From assembly GCA_021399435.1 (NCBI GenBank), contig JAJTUP010000002.1, positions 3,348,001-3,412,000 of the forward strand: a DNA stretch of 64,000 nt, written 5' to 3'. Source of the DNA: Diaporthe sp. PMI_573 (Eukaryota; Ascomycota; Sordariomycetes; Diaporthales; Diaporthaceae). The translations under genes were made by a program, and so were the position numbers. Below are positions 35,371 through 46,383 of the stretch, one piece after another. Each line of letters starts with the position of its first letter. Position 1 is the first letter of the stretch. The notes beneath the pieces are model-generated. The model did no database searches. It was not told where the DNA came from and saw only the letters and a program-made list of their open reading frames with translations.

Positions 35371-36783
35371 TCAGTATTGGTTATGATAACGCTCACCAAG
35401 GTTTCGGCACAGCCCACGATGCTCTCTCAGACCGTATACCACGGCGTTAACCAAACCTGTAAGCTGCGTCATTGCCTGCAAAGCTGAGACCCAGCTTGAC
35501 GAGTTCCCACTGAGCTCGACGAAGCGATTTGCCAGTCCCGGAATCCACACTAGTATGTAGGACAAGGGAAATGCGCTGAGCAAGAACCAGTGCCACGTCT
35601 CCTGATCGAGCTTCGAGCTTTGTATGATCCGCAGCTTCGGCTTGAGTGCCAGTCTCCTCTGTCTTGTATGCCTCTCGGCATCATCGTCGTATGAAAAGGC
35701 GGACCTAGCCAGCTCTGGGCGCTTGATTGGGTCGTCTTTGCCTTCGGGAGTTGAGTTACTCAAGGTACTCGCCGCTGCTTTTCCAGCTTCGTTGGAGACA
35801 CTTACCACCATCAGGGCCGGCACCAAAGACGGACTTTTGCCCCTTCAAGATATTGTCGTGAGCGTGTATCAAGTGCTCTTGGCCTTGAGTCAATTCCACT
35901 TGTGATCCATAACTCACAGAATAACGATGCTGATTGCTGCTCACCCTGGCCATGAGTCGTCGCCGGACCAGGGTGAATATGATGGAGTACAGGACAATGA
36001 CGACGACAAAGATGGACATCCGCCATCCGTGGCCCTGGTAAGTGTTAGTCACCTGCTGCGGGGCCCAAAGTGATACAATCCAAAGAATTCCAAAACATGA
36101 CAGACGGGGGATGACTGGACGGGGAAAATGGTGCTTACGAGGGCATATCGCAGCCATAACGGCTCTGGTGCTATCCAGCACCAGTTTCCCGAAACTGGTT
36201 GATATTTCCCAAGTCCCAGAGCTGTCGTTCCTGTAATCACTGGGACCAACCACACGGACGTGCAGACGAGGACTGTTTGTAACATGGAGGCATTGGACAC
36301 CCAGCGGTTGAAGGTCAGAGTCATGAAAGTTAATACGGCGATTGCGAGCACAGAGAAATCTGCGGCCTTGAACGAAAATATTAGCATAGAGACATCACTC
36401 ACGAGTCATTTGTGGTCGATTATGCTCACCTGCACTGACACCTGGCCGAGCCACCCATTGAAGTTGCATGATGGACCAGTGGGCAGCAAAGTCTTATGTG
36501 AAAGGACCCAACCGCCAGAGATAGTGTTGTTGGTAGAATTGATGAATTCTGTGAAGACAGTGAGCATTGGGTCAGTCGCTCGGACACGCTCTATGATGAT
36601 ATCACGCAGCTTCTCACCAGCTAATGTCAGATTGATGACGAGGGCATATCGACTGGACCTCTTCTTGGCGGGATCGTTTGATATCATCCACATGAACAGA
36701 ACGGTGGCGGTAGCGCCACTCGACAAAATACTGCAGATAAAAGTGGGTATCGTAATCGCTGGCTGCCACGGCATGGTGCCCAT
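35371..36783 (-). CDS. Seven-helix receptor, Git3/cAMP-receptor-like
   Basis: Five minus-strand exons (36783-36618, 36548-36430, 36366-36139, 36034-35806, 35741-35371) join in frame to about 370 aa. Predicted membrane segments alternate with short loops. Conserved-looking stretches are LTLAEFINSTNNTISG, FNGWLGQVSVQAADFSVLAI, PVSGNWCWI, RYALGHGWR and, after a long third cytoplasmic loop, WHWFLLSAFPLSYILVWIPGLANR and NAVVYGLREH. This is a fungal G-protein-coupled-receptor pattern of the Git3/Dictyostelium CAR type, expected in the plasma membrane; the ligand is unknown. The intron in the third loop (GTAAGT to CCGAAG) and the start are the least certain parts. ATG 36774 is an alternative, and an upstream exon cannot be ruled out. 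It is convergent with the oxidoreductase gene. Confidence 0.82.
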
Positions 36784-39441
36784 CCAGATGGCATACGGGT
36801 GCAAGAGAGGAAGGCAGACAAGAATGAAAGTAGACCTAGTCGTCGCACACAGCACGATGACCGAAAAGGCTGGCTAGCAGAAGAAAGAATATTTGTTTAC
36901 AGCGAGGCGGTGCGGTAGGGTAGAAAGGAGGCAGTTAATCTCGCGTAAACACTGGGCTTAGGTAATGACTAGGTGGCTTATAAGCTTCACCCCGGCCGAC
37001 CCGGAGATATTTACAGTTACCGGGCGCGGATACCATGGTTGCATTGCATGCAGAATCTGGGGACGTACACAGGAGTCTGAGGCTTAACCATGTGCAACCG
37101 TTCCATTCAGTCCATCATCAAAGCACACAAGTCTGGTTGTACCCATGCCCGCCTTGTCTAGGTTGCACGGCACAGCGAACCTTATCCTGAAACAAGAGCC
37201 TCGACATCAATTTCTGAATTTGGGGGTTACTTTATTGATAATGCTGAACCTTCAAATTGGACGGCCATGGCAAATAAGCTCTGCCTGGAACCCTCCAACA
37301 CGATCCTGTTCGGGAGGAGAAAAGCCCGCAAGCGATTGGGCTGAGGCCTAAACCACCGGTCACGAATGAGAAGGTATATCCGTCCAACGACCATCTCGTT
37401 TTGCACATTTAATAGTCGGGTTCTAGCCAGGTGTTCGTGGCAACGAACAAGAATCTCAGAAAGGGGGTGGAGATATCTCATCGGAACTCAAGCCCTGCTC
37501 CTGGCCCGTGCTAGGTGCCTAAGTATCTAATGAAGCAATCAAGCTTGGAACAGGTGCGGCAATCTCCAGAGACCGTGTTCTCAGTGGGGATTCGAAGCTG
37601 ATCTTTTCTGAGCTACCTTGCGCTGAAGAAGGTACATAAGCCGCCCAGCTTCTACAAGAGCACTGGTTCCAGGCTCTCCGCCGGGTGCCCGGGTGCCCGG
37701 GTGTCTCGGCACAGCCCAATCACAACCCCCATGCCCTGTAGGACTCGATCAGACAATGCGACCCTCTGATACCTTACAGAACGTCTTGTGAACTCCGTGT
37801 CTGGCACACCAGTCTCGGAAGCATCTGGTCCCATGCTCTCATTCCTAACACTCACGTGATACATCGAAGAGATATTTACCAGCACAAGAAACCCCAGGAG
37901 AGCATATGTTTGACTCAGGCACCCCGAGATTTTTTCATTCTCATCGACGGCTAGCTTTTGTAAGGCTAGCACACGAGACTGGCGTAGGAACACATGCAAA
38001 AAGCACGAGTATTGGGATTCGTTGTTGTTCAAGAGGGGGCGGTGATATTGGTACAATTGGACGCATGAGGAACATGTCTCGGATGGATGACACTTGGTTT
38101 CGGACCATCTCGAACAAAGTGAATGGGCAGACAGTGCCTACGTTTAACGCAGCTAGGTACCCTGGAGAATCGTTTCAGCATCATCACGCAACGCTTCAAA
38201 GCATGGACAATTGAACGCTTTGGCAATTTCAGCTGGATTCAACACAGCGGATCGCGAGGGCTGTTCTTCCCAATCGACTACAGCAATCAATATATGCAAT
38301 GGGGCTGATAATCTCTGGTCGGCACGTTGCATCTATCCGAGTCAAAGGCCAAGACGAGGGCTCGGACCATCTCGATGCCAGTCAACTGCTTGGGAAGCAT
38401 ATGAGTTTTTCTTTTTTTCCCTTTCTTTCTTTGTTTCCCAAAAAAGAGGCGGACACTAGCACCAATGACTGCCCGGAGTATTCTTGCTTCCCTTCTTGAT
38501 CAATCTGTCGATCATGAACTCCGTGGACTTTCTACTCGCGTTTGCTTGAGATGCATCAAAACTGAATTTTGAAAGGGCGTAGGCTGCCGGGTGTTAGTAA
38601 AATGCAAACAGCTGTTGATCAGGGGATTGGGCCAAAGGTCGAGAGTCTCCCTAATTATCTCGAGATCAACGAGTAACAAGTGCCGTACCTAATCGCATTT
38701 TCCTCATCGATCTCGAGTATACAAACCATGATCCTGAAACTAAAACATTATCATTGTACTGATCTTATCTGTGGTCTGCGAAGTATAGCTTTTCTTGCAT
38801 GGTGAACAATCCTTCATTTCAAGGACCGCTGCTTGAGTCGCGACGCCTGTGCTTCGACAATGCATAACTTAATTTCGCTGATTCAATAATTTGTTACTTT
38901 GACTTGCACGAGAATGGCGGGAGATGGAGGAGCTTCTTTGAATCAGACCAAGCAGCTTGTATCACGGTTGGAGCCAAGTCCATGACTGAGTCAATGACTA
39001 TCTGTCCGAAATGAACGGTTCAAACACCGCTCAGTTGATTGGAAGCGGGCAATGGGTATGGATCGACAATCGAAAGAAGAGTTACAGGTCCCGCAATTCA
39101 AGTACGTGATTATATCACTTCCTGTACGAAGAACATACATGAGAGTAGCTACAATGTTGCATGTCTGATGGTTGCATGGGCCCCATTGCCCCTCGTCGAG
39201 ATTTGGCCGGCTGCGAAACTCTCCCAGGCCTCAGATCAAAATAATTGTCGAAATGAAGAGCAATTAACCTGTTTCTCATGGGAAACAGGAGGCGCTAGTA
39301 CGGGATATACATGCATGAGAAACAATGATACCAGACCTTGACTGTACAAAGAGGGCAACAGCTTCCGCCAGCCACAGAGGCAAGGATTTGAGTCCCCTAC
39401 TGGCCCGAAGAATGGGACCACTTGTGGTAGTTACGTACCTA
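36784..39441. other. Gene-poor region, no supported gene
   Basis: About 2.7 kb without a convincing gene. Frames at 37227-37481 and 37652-38056 (minus) are open but unrecognised. The stretch may be old decayed sequence. Its right end is the target site of the transposable element. Confidence 0.5.
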
Positions 39442-39467
39442 CAGTGGGCCCGAAAAAGTCTCGGCCC
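39442..39467 (+). repeat. Left terminal inverted repeat
   Basis: 26 bases starting CAGTGGGCCCGAAAAAG. They match the complement of the right end with one mismatch, and similarity continues weakly for about ten more bases. Confidence 0.95.
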
Positions 39468-40209
39468 CCTCTTAAGAATACCCATACAAATTCACCCACT
39501 TTAAAGAAAGTTTTTTATATCATCAAAATTTATCCCCAACTCAAACGTTTTATTTTAATATAATTTAAGTAATAAAATATAGAATTCTTAAAAGTATAGC
39601 TTTATAAATATTTTTGTTTTAGTTTTACACTGCTTTAAATCTAAAGATATTTTAAATTTGAAAATTGTTAAGGAAAATGGCCACTAAGACCCCCTATGAG
39701 TCTATAGAACAGGTGACGTTGACACCTAAATATAAGCTCTCTGGAGTAGCTGCTAAAAGCAGCATGTTGCTTTTGGTGGTTATTTCTAGTGTAGCGGCTA
39801 TTTTGTTTCAACAGAGTCTACTAACGAGTCATGCTTTCTTTTTTTAAAACTAAAGAAATTAATTCTTTTATCTTTAAGATTTTATATAATTTATAATAAA
39901 ACATTTTAAAATAAGATTTCTCTTATTTAAGTATACTTAACTATTTAATAATGATACATAATTTTTTTCTACTTTAGTACTATTTTATTTAATTTTAAAA
40001 CTCTATTTAAACTTCGAGTATTTAAAACTTATAAGAGATCTTTAATCTTATTTATTTATTTAAAGTTTACCATTTTTAAACTACTAATTTTTATTATATG
40101 AGAGTAAAATGCCTATATTTTATATTTCTACAAGATTTTTTTGTATATATGTGTTGTGGGGCTGGCTATTTTAGGTATATCATAAAAGTAAGGGTTGAGA
40201 TTTACGAGA

Positions 40210-40235
40210 GGGCCGAGACTTTTTCGGCCCCACTG
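40210..40235 (-). repeat. Right terminal inverted repeat
   Basis: On the minus strand it starts CAGTGGGGCCGAAAAAG, pairing with the left end. The adjacent TA at 40236-40237 completes the target duplication. Confidence 0.95.
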
Positions 40236-41024
40236 TAGGTAAGCAGCCAACAAGCTAGACTGGTGAAGATATGTCCAGTTGACGTCTGTGAAGGATGACC
40301 CTTGGACTTGTTAAAACTCACTTACCCGCTTCGCCTCCTGAAGGGAGAACCCCCAGTTTTAGAAGCAGTGTCTAGAAAGTTTTTTCTGTCCTTCACGCAA
40401 CAATTACTATTACAGCTATAGCTAAGGTATATTATAAAGAAGTAAGTTAACTATGCTCTATTATCTAGATATAAACTTTAGAAAGATGAGAAAAGCGGAC
40501 CAAATCAGGGGGTGGGCCGAATGTGGGCACGGCAACTTATTGCTTTGTTGCGCGAATCATATGATTTGTACAGATCAAGACATGTTTTGGCGTGGTCTTC
40601 CACACCTTCGCTCCAGAGATCTTCGACCGGAAGCGGTCCAGTGCATCGGATGCGGGTCAGGGCTACGAGTCAAGTTGACCCATGCCGTGGGGTATAGCAG
40701 TGTCCTGTAAGAGTGCAATGGGCTGTTTGCGTACCTGCGTTAGGACCAGGAAACGGACCGAAAAGCTGGGGTTGTGGGGACACGCGTGGTCACGATGTAA
40801 CGGTGAACAACCCATTTTGGCATAATGATTTGCTCGCGGAAGAGTGCTCGGATGAACCAGGCCAATGTGGGCCCCGTTAAGAGGAGCTGATGCAAGGTTT
40901 CTATCATCTGTATAGATTGTCTACAGATGTATTTAAAGGGCTACCGTCCCCTTGCTGCACTAGGCAGTTTGGCCAGGCTCGCCAGCTGGGGACAACTGCA
41001 AAACAGAGAAAAGAGGAAGACAAG
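40236..41024. other. Intergenic, possibly with older repeat remnant
   Basis: The part at about 40370-40490 is again AT-rich, with a TATA/TAG-rich composition unlike unique DNA nearby, but no ends are visible. No gene is supported before the carboxylesterase. Confidence 0.5.
40930..40937 (+). promoter_or_regulatory. TATA-like box of the carboxylesterase gene
   Basis: TATTTAAA lies 88 bases upstream of ATG 41025. Confidence 0.45.
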
Positions 41025-42797
41025 ATGGTTGCTCGAAAGTTTGGCGCCATATGGGCGACTTTGATGTCGTCAACTGTCGCCGCGTCGTCTATTCCGAGAC
41101 ACAGAATCATTGGGCGTGCGGTGGATCCCATCGTGCATCTTGACAATGGGCTCTCGGTGCAGGGCCGCCTAGCTCCAGGAGCATCGACCGTTGCAGAGTT
41201 TTTGGGCATCCCCTACGCGCAGCCACCCGTCAATGACCTACGATGGGCACCTCCTCAGGAATACGAAGTCTCTTCCAACAACTCCATCGTCAGCGCAACG
41301 GCGTTGCCACCTTCCTGCTGGCAGTACATCTCAGTTCACCCGGGTATCCTCCGGACCGATGCGCCAGAGTACATGATTGGTAAAGCTGGAATGGCCGAGG
41401 ACTGCCTGACGATGAGCATTTGGGCGCCGGCAAAGGCTTTGGAGGCTGAAGAGGCTCTGCCAGTTTTGATCTGGTTCTACGGTGGGGGATTCGCTACTGG
41501 CGGGATCGACGTTCCATATCAAATCCCTGTTGATTGGATTCAAAGATCGCAGTCCCACATTGTGGTCTCTTTCAAGTCAGTCTAGTCCTCTTATTGAGAC
41601 GTCGTTCCGGGGTGAAAGGCCTGACATGAGATCACAGCTATCGTCTGAACATCTTTGGGTTCCCTACAGCTGCAGGTCTATCAGAGCAGAACTTCGGTCT
41701 GATGGATCAGAGATTTGCAGTCGAGTGGATACAAGAGAACATCGGGAGTTTCGGGGGTGATCCTGAGCGCATGGTCATCTGGGGCCAGTCTGCTGGATCG
41801 ACCGCTGTGGATATGTACAACTTTGCATACGCCGAGGAACCCATCGTGCAAGGTCTGATCATGGACTCTGGCACGGCTCACCTTGACATTCTCATCAACC
41901 GCGAAAGGGCAGACTTCTCCAGCTTCAGCCTTGTGGCATCTCATTTCGGCTGTGGTAACCAGACTACCTCAGGGGCGGAACTGGAGTGCATGCGCAAAGT
42001 TCCTGCCTCAGAGCTCGAGAACTTTGTCGCGACTTACGAGGACTCGGGAGCATCTCCTTCCATCAACTTCATCCCGGTTGTGGACGACAAGCTTGTGTTC
42101 AATAACTATACGGAGAAAGCCGCAGGAGGAGAAATGTCTGACCTGGTAAGCCACTGATCACTCCCTCATACGAGCAGAACAAAAGCCAATAAGCACATGG
42201 CTAATCAACGAATTCAAGCCTGCTATCATCGGCTTCAACGAGAACGAAGGCTTGTTCTTGACAACATACAATGCCACCAACCCGGATCTGGAAACTGCCT
42301 TGGAATACTCATACAACTACTTCTGGTGCCCAGCAACTCTGACTACATAGTAAGATACAAGTCTCAGCAGCAAAAGGACTGCGCATACAGGGAGCTGACC
42401 CGTGATCTGCAGTGAGCGCCTTGAAAAAAACCGGGTTACTCATCGATACTACTACACGGGTAATTTCACCAATATTAGCCCTCAGCCCTGGATGGGGGCG
42501 TACCATGAGGCAGAGTTACCCATGTTGTTCGGCACGCACATGAACTTCCGCGGGAACTCCACTCCATTTGAGTATGCCGTCAGCCACACTTTACAGGATG
42601 CGTACCTCGCATTCGTCACAGACCCAGTTGATGGTCTGGACTCAATCGGCTGGCCTGCGTACGAAGGCGCCGGTGGGAGTGTGATGCAGTGGGCAGACAT
42701 GTCCAATCTGACATTAGCTCACTTGACGACCGTCACGGAAATTGAGCAAGGTTGCGAGAGCAAGGGTCTGCTAACCTCACTCGCCCAAGGTTCCTAA
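41025..42797 (+). CDS. Secreted type-B carboxylesterase/lipase
   Basis: Four exons (41025-41575, 41638-42145, 42219-42349, 42413-42797) give 524 aa. Every intron is GT-AG and in phase. Residues 1-20 form a signal peptide. The enzyme belongs to the alpha/beta-hydrolase family that cleaves carboxylic esters. Seen are FLGIPYAQPP, AEDCLTMSIW, the oxyanion loop YGGGFATGG, the nucleophile elbow GQSAG (Ser235), GFNENEG near the expected acid, and the catalytic His428 in YHEAELPMLFG. Several N-x-S/T sites suit secretion. The upstream frame to 40890 is not needed, because ATG 41025 starts the signal peptide. The gene is intact, unlike several hydrolase genes to its right. Substrate cannot be told from sequence. 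Confidence 0.93.
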
Positions 42798-43054
42798 GGC
42801 AACGCCTTCGCGTTGCCTGCTGAGTTGTAAATACTTTAACGTGATTCAGCGTGCAGTAGATATTGGTGCACTAGGGACTACCTCGTCATTGGTTGTAATA
42901 TCTAGTATTATTTGTGGAGATAGCAGCCGGCAGTTGAGTTATCACCCAACATTATTCATCTCCGAGCGGAAGAAGTCCGTCAGACCCTTTTCTATAGAGG
43001 CAGAAATAGCGGCATATAAAATCATGCCCGGCGACTTGGGCACTGGTAGATACT

Positions 43055-44050
43055 TCATCTAATGGTGACGTTAGTCCTGCTACGGATCCTAAAGTGTTGC
43101 ATTCTAGAACATTCCAAAACATGAAAGTCGGGGATCCGTTGCAAGAGAAAAGTGACACTGACGTCTGAAACCACATCGAGTTCCTCTATACCTTTGACCT
43201 GTGATAGCTCAGTGATCCATTGTAGGCTTTCGTGCTGAATGAGGCTCAGCAGTCTGATGTCAGCCTCGCTCAGCTCCTGGACGCCCTCCCATGGCTTCCC
43301 CGGCCTGCCGCCTTCGACGACGAGCCTCAGCTTCTTGAGGGACCTGGTCTGGGTCAAGTAGCGGCACAAGTACGACCATTCGTGCCTGTCACTAGTACAA
43401 TCCAGGCAAGGGAGCGGGCCTCGCTTGTAGACGGAGATACCGGTGACGAGGGACCGTGTATGCGGTGAGCGGTCCTGAAGAAACGGAACGACGGCCTCAA
43501 TGTGATTTCCGAATTCGAACCAATGTTTACCGTAGAGTATGTGAGAGGTCTCCTTGTGGATAAGACGACAGACGCTTAGTATAGTAGTCTACAGCATTGA
43601 GTCAGCTATCAAAACAGCGAGACAGTAGTTCCTATGGGAAGCAACGGGCCACGACACAGCTACTAGTATAGCCTGCCTCAAAGCCTGCAGCCTGCGAAGA
43701 CCTTTCAGGCGCAGGCTGAATATGGGAGAGGCCTTTTCTTGTAATGGTTAAGATTGTATCCGAAAGCTGCTTACGTGGAATTCTGCGTCTTCGCAGGCGA
43801 GATGGTAAGTAGTTTCGAAACAGCGTCGGCTGAACATGGACGTCCGTTCTATCACGTGGTATTTCGTGGATTGTCTTGGTAAGACAGGGCCCTGAATTCC
43901 GACTTCAACCTCCCATTGTTTATACCTTGCGTCTGGCCGATTGCGAATGGGGAGCCACTGGTTCCCGCCGTCATTGAGGAGGTAGCTGTAGACGTTGAGG
44001 CGGATCTCGGCCGGCATCCGAAGGAAAGGACTCTGCTGTTGTTGAGACAT
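43055..44050 (-). CDS. F-box/2EXR-like protein
   Basis: Two minus-strand exons, 44050-43775 and 43588-43055, give 269 aa. The N-terminal SPFLRMPAEIRLNVYSYLL is the F-box-like/2EXR start seen in a large, fast-duplicating fungal family. The join (GTAAGC to TGTAG, GCTGACTC branch) restores the matching ILSVCRLIHKETSHILYG motif. Members may link targets to ubiquitin ligase through Skp1, but most have no known role. The C-terminal 20-30 residues after a GTCAGT at about 43133 are uncertain, and a further intron is possible. The upstream frame to 44224 is ignored; ATG 44050 places the motif at the N-terminus as usual. Confidence 0.75.
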
Positions 44051-45370
44051 AACTTTTCTCAATTGGTCTAAAAGGAGTGGCCAGATAAGTTTCTCAAGTA
44101 TCTTCACGGCCGAGTGCTGCGATAGGAGCAGAAGAGAGGCATTCTGTTGTGGTGAAGAGAAGAAGACAAAAAGGGTGCTTGTCGGAGCTGGGCCTGGGGA
44201 TACACGTATCCACCGGTATTCCATTGGGGGAGAATGAGTAGGTAGTTATGCGGCCATCAAGGTTCTCTCTCACACAACTCGTGCAGCAGGCCGGGACTTA
44301 CTTGCTGGATTGCAGATGTGCTTTCAAGCCCAGCCCCACTCTGCTAGGCCATGTCCATCAAGGTGCTCTAAAGCGAAGCAGTTTATAGACTTCATTTGCT
44401 TATGGCATCACCAACAGCACCATCCGAGACAGAGCAATGACATTCAAACTATCTCCAGAATAGAGAGTGCAGGTCCTAGGTTGATCCCCGGATGTGAGGC
44501 TGACGTGCTGCAAGAAACAAGCCGGATTAGCCGCCGCTGTCCCTGGTAGCATCTCCCCCATGCAGCAATCTAGGTTGCTTAGCGGTCTTCCTCGATGGTC
44601 ATTGCGTGTTATGGGCTTGTGGCTGAGGCTGGCTGCGAGGTGAACAGTGGTGAGGCAGGATTTGTTTGCATTTGCAGGCTATGGTTAAGGCAAGAAAACT
44701 TCACAGTGCTGAGACTCAGAATCTGGGGACACTCACTACCTAGGTAGCTACGCATTCCTATGACCTACTCATATGGCTACATAATGTCCCATGTCTCGGT
44801 AGAGGTGTTCGAGCGATTTATACAGACGAGGCTGTGACCCTGAGAGGCCCCGGGGCCTAATATGACGATAGTCCCCGTGGAAATGTGAGTGCTTGCTGCA
44901 TCATACCCGCAGACTGCAGCGACAATTATACAGTAGCCTTCGGGGACGCTCAAATTAGTGTCTCGACAATAGCTAGACCATCTTGCAAGCTAGTAAAGGC
45001 AAGCGCCAGACGAATTTAGCAGGGCCTTGTAGCTTGTCCGGCAGCCTTCCCAACCCATCATTGATGCTGATTGTAGCCGATCCTAACTAAGAGGCCCGGG
45101 CTTAAACTAGAGCAATTGATGTGGCACACTGCTTCCCGTCAGCAGTTGGCGTACCAAAATCCAAAAATTATGGGAATCGAAGTTAATTGCTCCGAGAGCT
45201 ACCATCAATCGATACTTCGCTCAGTGTTCACATCATCTCGAGGTGCTGAAAAGCTCTCACAAAGCTCCCACGACCGTGTTAGCTTATCCTCTCGCCGCTG
45301 TAGTGCCCTTTTTTTTTTTTTTTGACTCTTTCCTTTATCATTTACTTCAGCTTCTGAGCAAGCTTCAAAT
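44051..45370. other. Intergenic, no supported gene
   Basis: One full TACCTAGGTA lies at 44737-44746 and a 15-base T run at 45309-45323. I see no credible coding exon. Confidence 0.55.
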
Positions 45371-46383
45371 ATGCGTTCAAATCTAGGCACAATACCGACA
45401 GTATTGGTGTCTTAGCTTGCCTTGATCACCCGCTCTGGGTCAACACAATCGACAAAACGCGGCCTATGCTACGTGCCGGACCCGAGCACGCCAGAGGACG
45501 ATCATATATGGACTGAGCAACCAGGCAAACTATCGTGGTACTACAGTTACACTTCAACACCACCCAAGTCTTTTCGTGGCTTGTCCCAGGAAAGTTTTGA
45601 ATTCGTTCCCATGCTCTGGGGTGCACCCTCCGACATCAATGACATCTCCTTTCTCAATACCGTTAAAGGTCCTACCGACGACGGTATCAAGATTTCAACG
45701 TTTTGACCTTTAACGAGCCTGACATGTCAGAATACGGCGGTAGTAACGTCAGGCCGGATTACGGAGCCCAGGTATGGGTGAATAACATAATTCCACATGG
45801 GTATCAGAGCTGGTCTGCCCGTTCCAGCCGGGTCAGCAGACCATGACCTGCCTTGGCTGGACGAGTTCCTCGGAAATTGTTCAAGGATCCTTGGAACATA
45901 TTGCACGTACGACTTTGTGGTTTTGCATTCGTACGGCCCTTTCGAGGGACTGGCAAGTCGAATTGGAGAGTACACTGCAAGGTGAGCACAATCTATGTTG
46001 TTGTTTTCGAAGACTGGGAACTGACAGAGTACAGGTTTCCGAACACATCCATCTGGGTCACCGAATTCAACCTAAACAATCAGTCTTTGAGAGATACTCA
46101 GAGCTTCTATAATATGTCGGCCCAGTACTTGGATCGTCTGCCTCACATAGAGCGCTATTCATTCTTCGGGGCGTTCCGATCCTCTGTTTCGAATGTTGGC
46201 ACCAATGCGGCTATGCTCAGTGCAGGAGGGCGACTGACAGATATTGCAAAATGGCATCTGGGGCGAGCCGGCGACGGCGTCGACCCAAACAGCGCAGAAT
46301 CTGGGAACGCGGCACCCGGAATTCGGTGCGCGGTATTTTGCTCCTTAATGTCCGCTTTTCTTGCGATCCTTCTGGTTACATAA
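45371..46383 (+). pseudogene. Broken GH128 glucanase-like gene (ASL1 type), GPI-anchored
   Basis: The gene can be followed from ATG 45371 to the stop at 46381-46383. It would encode a secreted GH128 beta-1,3-glucan hydrolase-like wall protein: signal peptide, KRGLCYV, FEFVPMLWG, the acid/base region LTFNEPD, HSYGPFEGLASRIGEY, the nucleophile region SIWVTEFN, and a C-terminal hydrophobic GPI-type tail. Three lesions are visible. There is an in-frame TAG at 45413-45415 inside the signal-peptide core. At about 45693-45700 the frame shifts by one base just before LTFNEPD. At about 45790-45797 a compensating shift occurs before GIRAGLPVPAG. A normal intron (GTGAGC to TACAG) after EYTAR remains intact. 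A sequencing error could explain one lesion, hardly all three. Confidence 0.85.

Larger units (their letters stand above)
39442..40235. mobile_element. AT-rich Tc1/mariner-type element, non-autonomous
   Basis: A 794-bp element is bounded by 26-bp terminal inverted repeats that differ at one base, beginning CAGTGGG and containing CCGAAAAAGTCTCGGCC. It is flanked by a TA duplication (39440-39441 and 40236-40237). CAGTG ends with TA duplications are typical of Tc1/mariner. The interior is very AT-rich compared with its surroundings. It has no transposase-length frame; the longest frame, about 57 codons from 39677, ends in a hydrophobic stretch and is not recognisable as transposase. It is therefore a MITE or deletion remnant that would need a transposase supplied from elsewhere. 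Removing it rebuilds TACCTAGGTA at the target site. Boundaries are clear; the exact family is not. Confidence 0.92.

Noticed and set aside
37550..37640. tRNA-like A-box and B-box strings on the minus strand
   Set aside because: The boxes are only about 12 bases apart, and no cloverleaf can be drawn.
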